Notes: generated from the sequence alone by a model not told the origin. A stretch of 64,000 nucleotides of DNA from Pseudomonas sp. CFBP 13711 (GCF_014842265.1 NZ_JACYVI010000007.1:264002-328001), one strand, 5' to 3'; shown: positions 1 to 9,746, counted from the first letter of the stretch. Numbers and translations: made by a program.

Positions 1-813
1 ACCCGGTGAGTCGATCAGGTCGCCGCCGCGCGGGAAGTGGAACAGGCGCGCGGTGGTCGTGGTATGCGTGCCTTGACCCGAATACTCCGACAACGGCCCG
101 ACGCGGGTGCCGACTTCCGGCAGCAGGCTGTTGACCAGCGAGGATTTGCCGACGCCGGACTGGCCGACGAACACACTGATGTGGCCATCCAGCTGGTCCT
201 GCAATTGCTGCATGCCGTCGCCGTGGTGGGCCGACACTTCCAGCACCGGGTATCCCAGCGTGCGATAAACGGCCAGCAGCGCATTGAGCGCCGGGGCGTT
301 CTGATCGTCGATCAAGTCAAACTTGTTCAACAGCAACAGCGGGCGAATCCCCGCGTGCTCGGCAGCCACCAAGTAACGATCGATCAGGTTGGCATGGGGT
401 TCGGGCATCGGTGCGAAAACGATGACGATCAGGTCAACGTTGGCGGCCACCGGCTTGAGCTGGCCCCGGCTGTCCGGGCGGCTCAGTTCTGTATCGCGGG
501 GCAGTTGCGCAACGATCACGCCGATGCCCTGATTGCCCGCGCGCCAGACGACTCGGTCGCCGGTCACCAGTGCTGGCAGGTTGGCGCGCAAGTGGCAGCG
601 GAAAACCTGACCCTGCAGCTCGCCTTCCTGCGCTTCGACTTCTACCTGCACGCCGAAATGCGCGATGACCAGCCCCGTTTGTTCGGGACCGAGATCGCCG
701 CCTTCCAGCGTTTCGAGAGCGGTTGATTCACGTTTTGCGGCACGCGCTGCGCGTTCGCCCTGAATCTTTTCGATGCGCCAGTTCTGGCGGCGATTGAGTT
801 GGCGTTTGGCCAT
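1..813 (-). CDS. rsgA: Ribosome small-subunit biogenesis GTPase RsgA (3' end cut by window edge)
   Basis: The protein starts MAKRQLNRRQNWRIEKIQ and reads without a stop to base 1, giving 271 of the roughly 340 residues usual for the family. The guanine-specificity motif NKFD comes before the P-loop GQSGVGKSS, which is the circularly permuted GTPase order of RsgA (YjeQ). An OB-fold-like segment precedes the GTPase part, and the C-terminal zinc finger lies outside the window. RsgA binds the 30S subunit late in assembly and checks the decoding centre before GTP hydrolysis releases it. The gene is divergent from orn, as in other pseudomonads. Confidence 0.96.
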   Translation of the reverse strand, partial: MAKRQLNRRQNWRIEKIQGERAARAAKRESTALETLEGGDLGPEQTGLVIAHFGVQVEVEAQEGELQGQVFRCHLRANLPALVTGDRVVWRAGNQGIGVIVAQLPRDTELSRPDSRGQLKPVAANVDLIVIVFAPMPEPHANLIDRYLVAAEHAGIRPLLLLNKFDLIDDQNAPALNALLAVYRTLGYPVLEVSAHHGDGMQQLQDQLDGHISVFVGQSGVGKSSLVNSLLPEVGTRVGPLSEYSGQGTHTTTTARLFHFPRGGDLIDSPG

Positions 814-926
814 GGGTGTTCAGTGTTCCGTTTGAAGACGCATAAAGGTGCTTATTTGATAAAGCGCGAGCGAGTCTAGCACGCCCGGGTGGGCTAAACT
901 GCGCGCCAACGCTGAGGAGCCGACAT

Positions 927-1463
927 ATGCAGAACAAACAGAATCTGATCTGGATCGACCTGGAAATGACCGGTCTGGACCCTGATAACGACGTCATCAT
1001 CGAGATGGCAACGATCATCACCGACAGCGAACTCAACACCCTGGCCGAAGGCCCGGTCATCGCGGTTCACCAGAGCGATGAGCTGCTGAACGGCATGGAC
1101 GAGTGGAACACCCGCCAGCACGGTGGCTCCGGCCTGACTCAGCGCGTGCGCGAAAGCAAAATCTCCAACGACGAAGCCGAGGCCATGACGCTTGAGTTCA
1201 TCAAGCAGTGGGTCCCCGAGCGCAGTTCACCCATCTGCGGCAACAGCATCTGCCAGGATCGTCGCTTCCTGTACAAGCGCATGCCAACGCTGGAAAACTA
1301 CTTTCACTACCGCAACCTCGACGTCTCCACCCTAAAAGAGCTGGCCGCACGTTGGTCGCCTGATCTCAAGTTCAAGAAGGGCAGCACTCACCTGGCGCTG
1401 GACGATATCCGTGAGTCGATCGCCGAGCTGCGTTTCTATCGCGAGCACTTCATCAAGTCCTGA
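927..1463 (+). CDS. orn: Oligoribonuclease (3'-5' exoribonuclease for 2-5 nt RNAs)
   Basis: The 178-residue protein matches Orn in length. DEDDh active-site residues are visible: D11 and E13 in WIDLEMTGLDP, D111 in QDRRFL, and H155 with D160 in THLALDD. Orn degrades the shortest RNAs left by other nucleases. In Pseudomonas it also removes pGpG, the product of c-di-GMP breakdown, so it affects second-messenger signalling. The ATG has a GAGGAG ribosome site about nine bases upstream. The gene is transcribed away from rsgA. Confidence 0.97.
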   Translation: MQNKQNLIWIDLEMTGLDPDNDVIIEMATIITDSELNTLAEGPVIAVHQSDELLNGMDEWNTRQHGGSGLTQRVRESKISNDEAEAMTLEFIKQWVPERSSPICGNSICQDRRFLYKRMPTLENYFHYRNLDVSTLKELAARWSPDLKFKKGSTHLALDDIRESIAELRFYREHFIKS

Positions 1464-1580
1464 TGACAGGGCGCCGGCGGCCAAGTGCGGTCGCCTGGAG
1501 AGGGAGCAAAGCTAAACGCTCTCTTTTGGAGCCCCGGTCGAGTGGTTAGACTGCGCCCCTTTCTCGCAGGGACTGCTGCC

Positions 1581-2192
1581 ATGTTGTTGATGCTCTACCT
1601 GATCGCTATTACGGCCGAGGCCATGACCGGCGCGCTGTCCGCAGGCCGTCGCGGCATGGACTGGTTCGGCGTTGTGCTGATCGCGTGCATCACGGCATTG
1701 GGTGGCGGTTCGGTTCGCGACGTGCTGCTGGGGCATTACCCGCTGACGTGGGTCAAGCACCCGGAATATCTGATCCTCACCAGCGTCGCGGCGCTGGTGA
1801 CGATTTTCATCGCACCGCTGATGCGCCATCTGCGCTCGCTGTTTCTGGTGCTCGATGCGCTGGGGTTGGTGGCGTTCACACTGATCGGCAGCATGACCGC
1901 GCTGGACATGGGCTTGAGCATGACCGTCGCCGCCGTGAGCGGGGTGATTACGGGCGTGTTTGGCGGGATCCTGCGGGATATTTTCTGCAACGACATCCCT
2001 CTCATCTTCCGCCGCGAGCTGTATGCCAGCGTGTCGTTCGCCGCCGCGTGGTGCTTTTTGCTGTGTCAGTACGCCGGCTTGCCGGTGGAGCAGGGCACGC
2101 TGATTACTCTGTTTGGCGGGCTGTTACTGCGGCTGCTGGCGATCAGGTTTCGCTGGGAAATGCCGAAGTTTGTTTACAAGGATGGGCATTGA
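1581..2192 (+). CDS. TRIC/UPF0126 family inner-membrane protein (YicG-like)
   Basis: Starting at the ATG at 1581 gives 203 residues, the usual length for this family. The open frame extends upstream to 1485, but the extra N-terminus looks non-native. About seven hydrophobic segments are visible, in two repeats each carrying a glycine-rich turn: ITALGGGSVRDVLLG and GVITGVFGGILRDIF. This duplicated GGxxRD pattern is typical of bacterial TRIC-type channels, some of which pass monovalent cations. Substrate and role in Pseudomonas are not established. It is tail-to-tail with queG, with only 12 bases between them. Confidence 0.88.
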   Translation: MLLMLYLIAITAEAMTGALSAGRRGMDWFGVVLIACITALGGGSVRDVLLGHYPLTWVKHPEYLILTSVAALVTIFIAPLMRHLRSLFLVLDALGLVAFTLIGSMTALDMGLSMTVAAVSGVITGVFGGILRDIFCNDIPLIFRRELYASVSFAAAWCFLLCQYAGLPVEQGTLITLFGGLLLRLLAIRFRWEMPKFVYKDGH

Positions 2193-2204
2193 GTCAGCGC
2201 GTTA

Positions 2205-3323
2205 TTACAGCAAGCGTCCTGGGGCCCTGGCTTCATGCTGCCGCAACGCCCATTCCACATGCTCGCGCACCATCTCCGACGGATGCTCCCGCCGCGCTTT
2301 CAGCGCTTCGATCACCGGGATGGTAGACGGCGCATTGCCCAGTCCCACGGCCAGATTTCTGAGCCACCGCTCATACCCGGCGCGTCGCAACGGTGAGCCT
2401 TCGGTGTTGCTCAGGAAGGTCGTTTCATCCCACAAAAAAAGCGTCGTCAATTCGGCGTTATCCAGGCCGTGGCGCGGCTTGAAGTCTGTCTGATCGGTGG
2501 GCCGGGCGAAGCGATTCCACGGGCAGACGATCTGGCAGTCATCGCAGCCAAACACCCGATTGCCGATCAGTGAGCGCAAGTCTTCGGGGATCGACGTCTT
2601 TAGCTCGATGGTCAGGTAGGAAATGCACTTGCGCGCATCCAGTACGTAGGGCCCGACGAACGCATTGGTCGGGCAGACGTCCAGGCACGCCGTGCAGCGC
2701 CCGCAATGCTCGGTGGCGTGTGGCGCGTCTACCGGTAGCGGCAGGTCGACGAACAGTTCGCTGAGGAAGAAATAACTGCCGGCCTTGCGATTGAGCACCA
2801 GGGTGTTTTTGCCGATCCAGCCCAGCCCGGCCTGTTCGGCGATGGCCTTCTCCAGTACCGGTGCGCTGTCGACGAACGCACGAAACCCGAACGGACCGAT
2901 CGCCTGTTGGATCCGCTCCGCCAGTTGCTGCACGCGCTTGCGGATCAGCTTGTGGTAATCACGGCCCAGCGCGTAACGGGAAACGTAGGCTTTCTCGGGC
3001 TGCCCCAGCAGTTGGGCCATCTGCGTGTCGCCGGGAAGATAGTCCATGCGCAACGACACCACGCGCAGGGTTCCTGGCACCAGCTCGTCCGGATGCGAAC
3101 GTTTGCTGCCATGCGCTGCCATATAGTCCATCTCGCCGTGGTACCCGGCGTCGAGCCATCGCTCCAAGTGCTGCTCGTGCTCAGCCAGGTCCAGCCCCGA
3201 GATCCCGACTTGCTGAAAGCCAAGCTCGCGCCCCCAACCCTTGATCGATTGGGCAAGGTCGGTCAGCCCGGCCGCCGAGAGGGGCGTTGAGGCTGTGGAT
3301 GGATCTACAGTTATCGCGGACAT
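2205..3323 (-). CDS. queG: Epoxyqueuosine reductase QueG
   Basis: QueG reduces epoxyqueuosine to queuosine at the wobble position of tRNAs for Tyr, His, Asn and Asp, using cobalamin and two [4Fe-4S] clusters. The 372-residue protein carries both ferredoxin-like cysteine sets, CGRCTACLDVCP and CDDCQIVCPWN, plus the conserved segment GWIGKNTLVLN. I start at the ATG read down from 3323 (MSAITVDPS). A longer open frame to 3524 overlaps the divergent nnrD start and looks non-native. The ribosome site is weak. It is head-to-head with the nnrD operon, as in related genomes. Confidence 0.95.
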   Translation of the reverse strand: MSAITVDPSTASTPLSAAGLTDLAQSIKGWGRELGFQQVGISGLDLAEHEQHLERWLDAGYHGEMDYMAAHGSKRSHPDELVPGTLRVVSLRMDYLPGDTQMAQLLGQPEKAYVSRYALGRDYHKLIRKRVQQLAERIQQAIGPFGFRAFVDSAPVLEKAIAEQAGLGWIGKNTLVLNRKAGSYFFLSELFVDLPLPVDAPHATEHCGRCTACLDVCPTNAFVGPYVLDARKCISYLTIELKTSIPEDLRSLIGNRVFGCDDCQIVCPWNRFARPTDQTDFKPRHGLDNAELTTLFLWDETTFLSNTEGSPLRRAGYERWLRNLAVGLGNAPSTIPVIEALKARREHPSEMVREHVEWALRQHEARAPGRLL

Positions 3324-3385
3324 GCAAGGAGGACACCGGGGCGCAGGTGCGTATAATTCTGCCAGACATCGGAGCCCAGAGACGC

Positions 3386-4882
3386 ATGTTGCACAGCAAA
3401 CCCCCATTTCCCGACGCACTGTACAGCGCCGCTCAGGTCCGCGACCTCGATGCGCGCCTGATTGCCGCCGGCACGCCCGGCTTCGAGCTGATGCAACGGG
3501 CCGCCCATGCCGCGTGGCGGGCAATACGCCGCCGTTGGCCTGAGGACAAACAGCTGACGGTGATGGCCGGTCGCGGCAATAACGCAGGTGACGGCTATCT
3601 CATTGCTGCGCTGGCCCGACGTGCCGGTTGGCAAGTTAACGTGCTGGCCGTGGGTGATTGCGACGCGCTGGCCGGCGATGCCCGTTCGGCCTATGAAGAG
3701 GCCGTCGCCGCCAATGTCGATATTCAGTCATGGCAACAGCAGGCGCTGGCCGGCATCGTGGTCGACGCGTTACTGGGGACTGGACTGACGGGCGACGCGC
3801 GCGCGCCTTACGCTGCGGCCATTGAAGCCATCAACGACAGTGAGTTGCCCGTCATGGCCGTCGATCTCCCTTCGGGACTGTGCGCGGACACGGGGCGAAC
3901 CCTCGGTTGTGCAGTTCACGCCGATCTGACCGTCACCTTCATCGGCCTCAAGGTCGGGCTGTTCACCGGCGATGCGCCCGAGCTGGTGGGTGAGCTGGTG
4001 TTCGATGACTTGCAGGCGGACGCCGAGATCATTCGGCAGACGCCAGTGAGCGTCAGACGGCTGGATACCTTCAATCTGCCTACCCTGGCCCCTCGCTCAC
4101 GCACTGCGCACAAGGGCATGTTCGGCCGCGTGCTGGTGGTGGGCGGCGATCGGGGCTTCGGCGGCGCGGCATTGCTCGCCACTGAAAGCACGCTGCGCAC
4201 CGGCGCGGGCATGGTCACGCTGGCAACGCGGCCGGAACATGTCAGCGCCGCGCTGACGCGATTCCCCGAAGTCATGAGCGCCGGCATCAGCTCGGCCAAC
4301 CAGTTGCGCGCCTTGATCGAGCCCGCGTCGGTGCTGGTGGTCGGTCCGGGCCTCGGTCAGCACAGTTGGGGGAAAAGCCTGTTGTCGGCGGCTGCCAACG
4401 CGCCGTTGCCGCAGGTCTGGGATGCTGACGCGCTGAACGAGCTGGCGACCGGCACGGTGCAACTGCCCGAGGGCAGCGTAATCACCCCGCATCCTGGCGA
4501 AGCCGCGCGGCTGCTGGGCACCGATACCAAACACATTCAAGCCGATCGTCCGGCTGCGGCGCGGGCGCTGGCTAAAAAATTTAACGCTGTATGCGTTTTA
4601 AAAGGCAGCGGCAGCCTGATCGCCAACCCTGCGGGTGACCTCTCACTGGCCAATCATGGCCATCCGGCGATGGCGACCGGCGGGCTGGGCGATGTGCTGT
4701 CCGGTGTCATCGGCGCGCTGATGGCGCAAAAGATGAGCGCCTACGACGCTGCCTGTCTGGGTGTCTGGCTGCACGCCCTCGCCGGTGAGCAATGTGGCGC
4801 CAGCGGGCGAGGGCTCGCTGCCGCTGATCTGATTCCTGTTATTCGCCAGCTTCTGGAGGAGCACCAACCGTGTCTGAGCTAA
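3386..4882 (+). CDS. nnrD: Bifunctional NAD(P)H-hydrate epimerase / ADP-dependent dehydratase
   Basis: This enzyme repairs damaged, hydrated NAD(P)H. The N-terminal half (about residues 1-210) is the YjeF_N epimerase with GRGNNAGDGYLIA. The C-terminal half (about 225-490) is the ribokinase-like dehydratase with VVGGDRGFGG, ITPHPGEAARLL and ATGGLGDVLSG. The 498-residue length from the ATG at 3386 fits the fused family. It is the first gene of the superoperon that runs to hflC, and its 3' end overlaps tsaE by 13 bases, suggesting translational coupling. Confidence 0.96.
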   Translation: MLHSKPPFPDALYSAAQVRDLDARLIAAGTPGFELMQRAAHAAWRAIRRRWPEDKQLTVMAGRGNNAGDGYLIAALARRAGWQVNVLAVGDCDALAGDARSAYEEAVAANVDIQSWQQQALAGIVVDALLGTGLTGDARAPYAAAIEAINDSELPVMAVDLPSGLCADTGRTLGCAVHADLTVTFIGLKVGLFTGDAPELVGELVFDDLQADAEIIRQTPVSVRRLDTFNLPTLAPRSRTAHKGMFGRVLVVGGDRGFGGAALLATESTLRTGAGMVTLATRPEHVSAALTRFPEVMSAGISSANQLRALIEPASVLVVGPGLGQHSWGKSLLSAAANAPLPQVWDADALNELATGTVQLPEGSVITPHPGEAARLLGTDTKHIQADRPAAARALAKKFNAVCVLKGSGSLIANPAGDLSLANHGHPAMATGGLGDVLSGVIGALMAQKMSAYDAACLGVWLHALAGEQCGASGRGLAAADLIPVIRQLLEEHQPCLS

Positions 4883-5340
4883 CCCTGGAGCTCATGGGTG
4901 AAGAGGCCATGACCCACTTCGGCGCACGTATTGCCCAAGTGACTGAAAGCAATGGGATTATTTTTCTGGAGGGCGATCTGGGGGCGGGCAAGACCACGCT
5001 GTCCCGAGGGATCATTCGCGGCCTTGGCCATACTGGCGCGGTTAAAAGTCCGACGTTTACGCTGGTAGAACCTTACGAAATTGGGAGAAACCGCGCGTAT
5101 CACTTTGATCTCTACCGACTTGTTGATCCAGAAGAGCTAGAATTCCTCGGCATCCGGGACTATTTCGAAGGCGATGCCCTTTGTCTCATCGAATGGCCCA
5201 ATCTTGGTGCAGGCTTTTTGCCAAAGCCTGACCTGATCATTACCATAAGGCCGCTCGATCAAGGTCGAGCGCTGACGCTGAGCCCTAAAAGCTCCCGTGG
5301 TGAGCAGTGGTGTGCCGCTTTGGCGCCGTCGTTTAAATAG
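4870..5340 (+). CDS. tsaE: tRNA threonylcarbamoyladenosine biosynthesis ATPase TsaE
   Basis: TsaE is the P-loop ATPase that drives the TsaB-TsaD complex making t6A37 on ANN-decoding tRNAs. The Walker A motif GDLGAGKTT sits at residues 35-43, followed by KSPTFTLVEPY and the FDLYRL segment, all typical. Length is 156 residues. Translation starts with GTG at 4870, inside the end of nnrD, with GGAGGAG just upstream. The next gene, amiB, follows after about 25 bases. Confidence 0.96.
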   Translation: MSELTLELMGEEAMTHFGARIAQVTESNGIIFLEGDLGAGKTTLSRGIIRGLGHTGAVKSPTFTLVEPYEIGRNRAYHFDLYRLVDPEELEFLGIRDYFEGDALCLIEWPNLGAGFLPKPDLIITIRPLDQGRALTLSPKSSRGEQWCAALAPSFK

Positions 5341-5365
5341 AAATTCATTAGATATGGGGTTTGGT

Positions 5366-6793
5366 ATGCGCATGCGCGCGCTGGTTACTGTGATTGGACT
5401 GCTGCTGGCGACACTGGCTGTCGACGCGTTGGCCGCTTCACAGGTACGAAGTGTCCGCTTATGGCGTGCTCCGGATAACACTCGGCTGGTTTTCGACCTG
5501 TCTGGCCCCGTTCAGCACAGCGTCTTCACGCTGCAGTCCCCTGATCGTCTGGTCATTGATATCAATGGCGCCACCCTGGGTGGCGCGTTGAATGTGCCGA
5601 CGGCCAATACGCCGATCACCAGCATGCGCTCGGCGCAGCGCACGCCTGACGACCTGCGCGTGGTCATCGACCTGAAAAAGGCGGTGACACCAAAGAGTTT
5701 CACCCTCGCGCCGAACCAGCAATACGGCAACCGTCTGGTCGTCGATCTGTACGACAACGCCGCCGATGCCAATCCGCCGCCGTCGGTTGCCGATACCCCG
5801 GCCACCGCTGCTCCGGCGACGCCTGCGGTGCCGGTCAGTCCGTCCAAACCTGAAATCAAACTCACCCCTGTGCCGAATGGCAAGCGTGACATTGTTGTCG
5901 TCATTGATGCCGGTCACGGCGGCGAAGACCCAGGCGCGTCCGGCGGCCGCGGTGAGAAAGAAAAGAACGTCGTGCTCGCGATTGCCAAGGAGCTGCAGCG
6001 CCAGATCAACGGCGAGAAGGGCTATCGCGCAGAGCTGACCCGCACCGGCGACTACTTCATCCCGCTGCGTAAGCGCACGGAAATCGCACGCGCCAAGGGC
6101 GCTGATCTGTTCGTCTCCATTCACGCCGACGCGGCGCCTTCCTCGGCGGCGTTCGGGGCTTCGGTGTTTGCTTTGTCCGAGCGCGGCGCGACTTCTGAGA
6201 CCGCACGCTGGCTGGCGGACAGTGAAAACCGTTCCGACTTGATCGGGGGCGCCGGGGCTGTGAGCCTCGATGACAAAGACCGCATGCTCGCCGGCGTACT
6301 GCTTGATCTGTCGATGACCGCGTCGCTGACCTCAAGCCTGAACGTTGGCCAGAAGGTTCTGACCAACATCGGCCGCGTGACCTCGTTGCACAAATCCCGC
6401 GTCGAGCAGGCCGGCTTCATGGTGCTGAAGTCGCCGGACATTCCGTCGATTCTGGTCGAGACCGGCTTTATCTCCAACGCGGCGGAAGCGAACAAGCTGG
6501 AAGGTGCAAGCCACCAGCAAGCGTTGGCGCGTTCCATCACCGCCGGCGTGAAGCAATTCTTCCAGCAGAATCCGCCGCAAGGTACGTACATCGCCTGGCT
6601 GCGGGACAACGGCAAACTCGCCATGGGTGCGCGCGAGCACACGGTCCGTCCCGGCGAATCGCTGAGCATGATCGCGGCGCGCTACGACATGACCATGCCG
6701 ATGCTTCGCACCGCCAATCATTTAAGTTCTGACGAATTAAAAGTCGGCCAGCAACTGAGAATCCCCAGCGCAGAACTGGCAGGTGAGCCGTGA
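5366..6793 (+). CDS. amiB: Periplasmic N-acetylmuramoyl-L-alanine amidase (AMIN + Amidase_3 + LysM)
   Basis: This zinc amidase cuts peptide stems from peptidoglycan during daughter-cell separation. In order: a signal peptide (about 1-23), an AMIN targeting domain (about 25-130), a proline/alanine-rich linker, an Amidase_3 catalytic domain (about 175-405) with zinc-site segments DAGHGGEDPG, SIHADA and VETGFISN, and a C-terminal LysM (HTVRPGESLSMIAARYDM). I prefer the ATG at 5366, which gives 475 residues and has GGGGT a few bases upstream. An in-frame ATG at 5354 is the alternative. Its stop overlaps the mutL GTG. Confidence 0.95.
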   Translation: MRMRALVTVIGLLLATLAVDALAASQVRSVRLWRAPDNTRLVFDLSGPVQHSVFTLQSPDRLVIDINGATLGGALNVPTANTPITSMRSAQRTPDDLRVVIDLKKAVTPKSFTLAPNQQYGNRLVVDLYDNAADANPPPSVADTPATAAPATPAVPVSPSKPEIKLTPVPNGKRDIVVVIDAGHGGEDPGASGGRGEKEKNVVLAIAKELQRQINGEKGYRAELTRTGDYFIPLRKRTEIARAKGADLFVSIHADAAPSSAAFGASVFALSERGATSETARWLADSENRSDLIGGAGAVSLDDKDRMLAGVLLDLSMTASLTSSLNVGQKVLTNIGRVTSLHKSRVEQAGFMVLKSPDIPSILVETGFISNAAEANKLEGASHQQALARSITAGVKQFFQQNPPQGTYIAWLRDNGKLAMGAREHTVRPGESLSMIAARYDMTMPMLRTANHLSSDELKVGQQLRIPSAELAGEP

Positions 6794-8775
6794 CTGACCT
6801 GTTGCTCGGTGATCAGGAACTGGATGTCAGCGTAAGCGCGGATTTGCCTGCGGCAGAAGCCGCGCGTATCCAGCTGCTCAGCCCACGGCTTGCCAACCAG
6901 ATTGCTGCGGGCGAGGTCGTCGAGCGACCGGCATCAGTAATCAAGGAGCTGCTCGAAAATAGCCTCGATTCCGGCGCGCGTCGTATCGATGTCGACGTTG
7001 AGCAGGCCGGCATCAAGCTGCTGCGTGTTCGCGACGACGGTGGCGGCATTTCTTCGGATGACCTGCCCCTGGCGCTGGCCCGACATGCCACCAGCAAGAT
7101 CCGCGAGCTGGAAGACCTTGAGCGCGTCATGAGCCTTGGTTTCCGGGGTGAGGCGCTGGCCTCGATCAGCTCCGTGGCCCGTCTGACCCTGACGTCGCGC
7201 ACCCGCGATGCTGATCAGGCGTGGCAGGTCGAGACCGAAGGCCGCGACATGGCTTCTCGCGTTCAGCCTGCTGCGCACCCTGTCGGCACCTCCGTGGAAG
7301 TGCGCGACCTGTTCTTCAACACTCCTGCGCGGCGCAAGTTTCTCAAGGCCGAGAAAACCGAGTTCGATCATCTCCAGGAAGTCATCAAGCGCATGGCGCT
7401 GGCGCGTTTCGACGTGGCCTTTCACTTGCGCCATAACGGCAAGACCGTCCTGAGCCTGCACGAAGCGCGCGATGACGTATCGCGTGCGCGACGGGTGTCG
7501 GCTATTTGCGGCCCCGGGTTTCTGGAACAGGCGCTGCCGATCGAGGTCGAGCGCAACGGTTTGAGGTTATGGGGTTGGGTCGGACTGCCGACGTTCTCCC
7601 GCAGTCAGGCCGATCTGCAGTATTTCTTCGTCAATGGCCGTGCGGTCCGCGACAAACTGGTTGCCCACGCGGTGCGTCAGGCTTATCGCGACGTATTGTT
7701 CAACGGCCGGCATCCGACCTTCGTGCTGTTTTTCGAAGTCGATCCGGCAGTCGTCGACGTCAACGTCCACCCGACCAAGCACGAAGTGCGGTTCCGCGAC
7801 GGGCGCATGGTTCACGATTTCCTCTACGGTACGCTGCATCGGGCGCTCGGCGATGTACGGCCTGAGGATCAGCTTGCAGGTACGACCTCGGTCACCGCGC
7901 TGGTGCGCCCAAGCGGGCCGGATGCCGGCGAGTTCGGGCCCCAGGGCGAAATGCGCCTGGCCAATAACGTGCTCGAGACGCCGCAGGGTCAGGCCTGGAA
8001 CCCGCCCGCCGGATCCGCCCCCGGCTCTGGCAGCGGCGCGGGTTATCAGTATCAGTACACGCCGCGGCCGTCGTCGGTGCTTCCGGCTGAAGAGGCGCGT
8101 GCTGCTTACAGCGAATTCTTTGCCCCGCTGCCCGGCGCACAGGCTCCGGTGGGTGCAGGCAGCGTCGCGTTGCCCGACTCCCAAGGCGATGTGCCGCCGC
8201 TGGGTTATGCCCTCGCTCAGCTCAAGGGCATTTATATCCTCGCGGAAAACGCCCACGGCCTGGTGCTGGTGGACATGCACGCCGCCCATGAGCGGATCAT
8301 GTACGAACGTTTGAAGATCGCCATGGCCAGCGAAGGCCTGAGCGGTCAGCCGCTGCTGGTGCCGGAGTCCATCGCGGTCAGCCAGCGTGAGGCCGACTGC
8401 GCCGAAGAGCATATGACGACCTTCCAGCAACTGGGCTTCGAATTACAGCGCCTGGGGCCAGAGACGCTCGCGATCCGGCAGATCCCCGCGCTGCTCAAGC
8501 AGGCTGAGGCGAATCGACTGGTGCACGACGTGCTGGGCGATCTGATGGAGTACGGCACCAGCGACCGCGTTCAGGCGCACATGAATGAGCTGCTCGGCAC
8601 CATGGCGTGCCACGGCGCGATTCGCGCCAACCGGCGGCTGGCCATTCCGGAAATGAACGGCCTGCTGCGTGATATGGAAAACACCGAGCGCAGCGGTCAA
8701 TGCAACCACGGACGGCCCACCTGGACCCAGCTGGGTCTGGATGATCTGGACAAACTATTCCTGCGCGGTCGCTGA
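6790..8775 (+). CDS. mutL: DNA mismatch repair protein MutL
   Basis: MutL links mismatch recognition by MutS to strand incision. The N-terminal GHKL ATPase is clear: IAAGEVVERPASVIKELLEN, RDDGGGI, RHATSKI and LGFRGEAL. A glycine/proline-rich linker (about residues 395-440) leads to the C-terminal dimerisation domain. That domain holds DMHAAHERIMYE from D495, a variant of the DQHAx2Ex4E endonuclease motif, so it may nick DNA itself as MutL of mutH-lacking bacteria does. The GTG start at 6790 overlaps the amiB stop, and the stop overlaps the miaA ATG. The 661-residue length is slightly long because of an N-terminal extension. Confidence 0.96.
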   Translation: MTDLLLGDQELDVSVSADLPAAEAARIQLLSPRLANQIAAGEVVERPASVIKELLENSLDSGARRIDVDVEQAGIKLLRVRDDGGGISSDDLPLALARHATSKIRELEDLERVMSLGFRGEALASISSVARLTLTSRTRDADQAWQVETEGRDMASRVQPAAHPVGTSVEVRDLFFNTPARRKFLKAEKTEFDHLQEVIKRMALARFDVAFHLRHNGKTVLSLHEARDDVSRARRVSAICGPGFLEQALPIEVERNGLRLWGWVGLPTFSRSQADLQYFFVNGRAVRDKLVAHAVRQAYRDVLFNGRHPTFVLFFEVDPAVVDVNVHPTKHEVRFRDGRMVHDFLYGTLHRALGDVRPEDQLAGTTSVTALVRPSGPDAGEFGPQGEMRLANNVLETPQGQAWNPPAGSAPGSGSGAGYQYQYTPRPSSVLPAEEARAAYSEFFAPLPGAQAPVGAGSVALPDSQGDVPPLGYALAQLKGIYILAENAHGLVLVDMHAAHERIMYERLKIAMASEGLSGQPLLVPESIAVSQREADCAEEHMTTFQQLGFELQRLGPETLAIRQIPALLKQAEANRLVHDVLGDLMEYGTSDRVQAHMNELLGTMACHGAIRANRRLAIPEMNGLLRDMENTERSGQCNHGRPTWTQLGLDDLDKLFLRGR

Positions 8776-9746
8776 TGAGTGCTCTTCCTCCGGCCATCTT
8801 TCTGATGGGGCCGACCGCCGCCGGGAAAACCGATCTCGCCATCGAGCTGACCAAGGTGCTGCCGTGTGAGCTGATCAGTGTGGATTCAGCGCTGGTCTAT
8901 CGCGGCATGGACATTGGCACCGCCAAGCCATCAAAAGCACTTCTGGAAAAGTATCCGCACCGGCTCATCGATATCCTCGACCCCAGCCAGAGCTACTCTG
9001 CGGCGGATTTTCGAACCGATGCCTTGCAGGCCATGGCGGAAATTACCGCCCGGGGAAAAATTCCTCTGCTGGTGGGCGGCACGATGTTGTATTTCAAGGC
9101 TCTACTGGAAGGCCTGGCCGATATGCCGGCGGCTGATGCCCAAATTCGTGCGCAGATTGAGGCGCAGGCGGCCAGTCAGGGTTGGCAGGCATTGCATGAT
9201 GAGCTGGCGAGCGTCGATCCGGTGTCGGCAGCGAGAATTCACCCCAACGATCCTCAGCGGCTGGTTCGTGCGCTGGAAGTCTTTCGGGTTAGCGGAATGA
9301 GCATGACCGCGCACCGTGAACAACAAAGTGCGCAAAGTGCTCAAGCGAGCGCTTCGGGGCGTCATCAATTGCCCTATACTGTCGCAAATCTCGCGATCGC
9401 ACCGACGGATCGCAAGGTGCTCCACGACCGAATTGCTGTGCGTTTCAGGCAAATGCTTGATGAAGGATTCGTTGAAGAAGTCGTAGCGCTACGTTCGAGG
9501 GGTGATCTGCACTCGAATTTACCGTCTATAAGAGCTGTAGGGTATCGCCAGGTCTGGGATCATCTGGACGGCAAGCTGACTCGGGATGAGATGCAGGAGC
9601 GCGGCATCATTGCCACGCGCCAGTTGGCCAAGAGGCAGTTCACCTGGTTGCGCAGCTGGCAGGATTTGCACTGGTTGGACAGCCTGGCTAGCGACAATCT
9701 GTCACGCGCCTTGAAATACCTGGGGTCGGTCTCCATATTGAGCTGA
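8775..9746 (+). CDS. miaA: tRNA dimethylallyltransferase MiaA
   Basis: MiaA adds a dimethylallyl group to A37 of tRNAs that read UNN codons, the first step towards ms2i6A. The P-loop MGPTAAGKTDLA and the segment SVDSALVYRGMDIGTAKP mark the DMAPP:tRNA transferase family. Length is 323 residues. The ATG overlaps the mutL stop in an ATGA arrangement. A gap of about 105 bases separates it from hfq, where internal promoters are commonly found in this operon. Confidence 0.97.
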   Translation: MSALPPAIFLMGPTAAGKTDLAIELTKVLPCELISVDSALVYRGMDIGTAKPSKALLEKYPHRLIDILDPSQSYSAADFRTDALQAMAEITARGKIPLLVGGTMLYFKALLEGLADMPAADAQIRAQIEAQAASQGWQALHDELASVDPVSAARIHPNDPQRLVRALEVFRVSGMSMTAHREQQSAQSAQASASGRHQLPYTVANLAIAPTDRKVLHDRIAVRFRQMLDEGFVEEVVALRSRGDLHSNLPSIRAVGYRQVWDHLDGKLTRDEMQERGIIATRQLAKRQFTWLRSWQDLHWLDSLASDNLSRALKYLGSVSILS

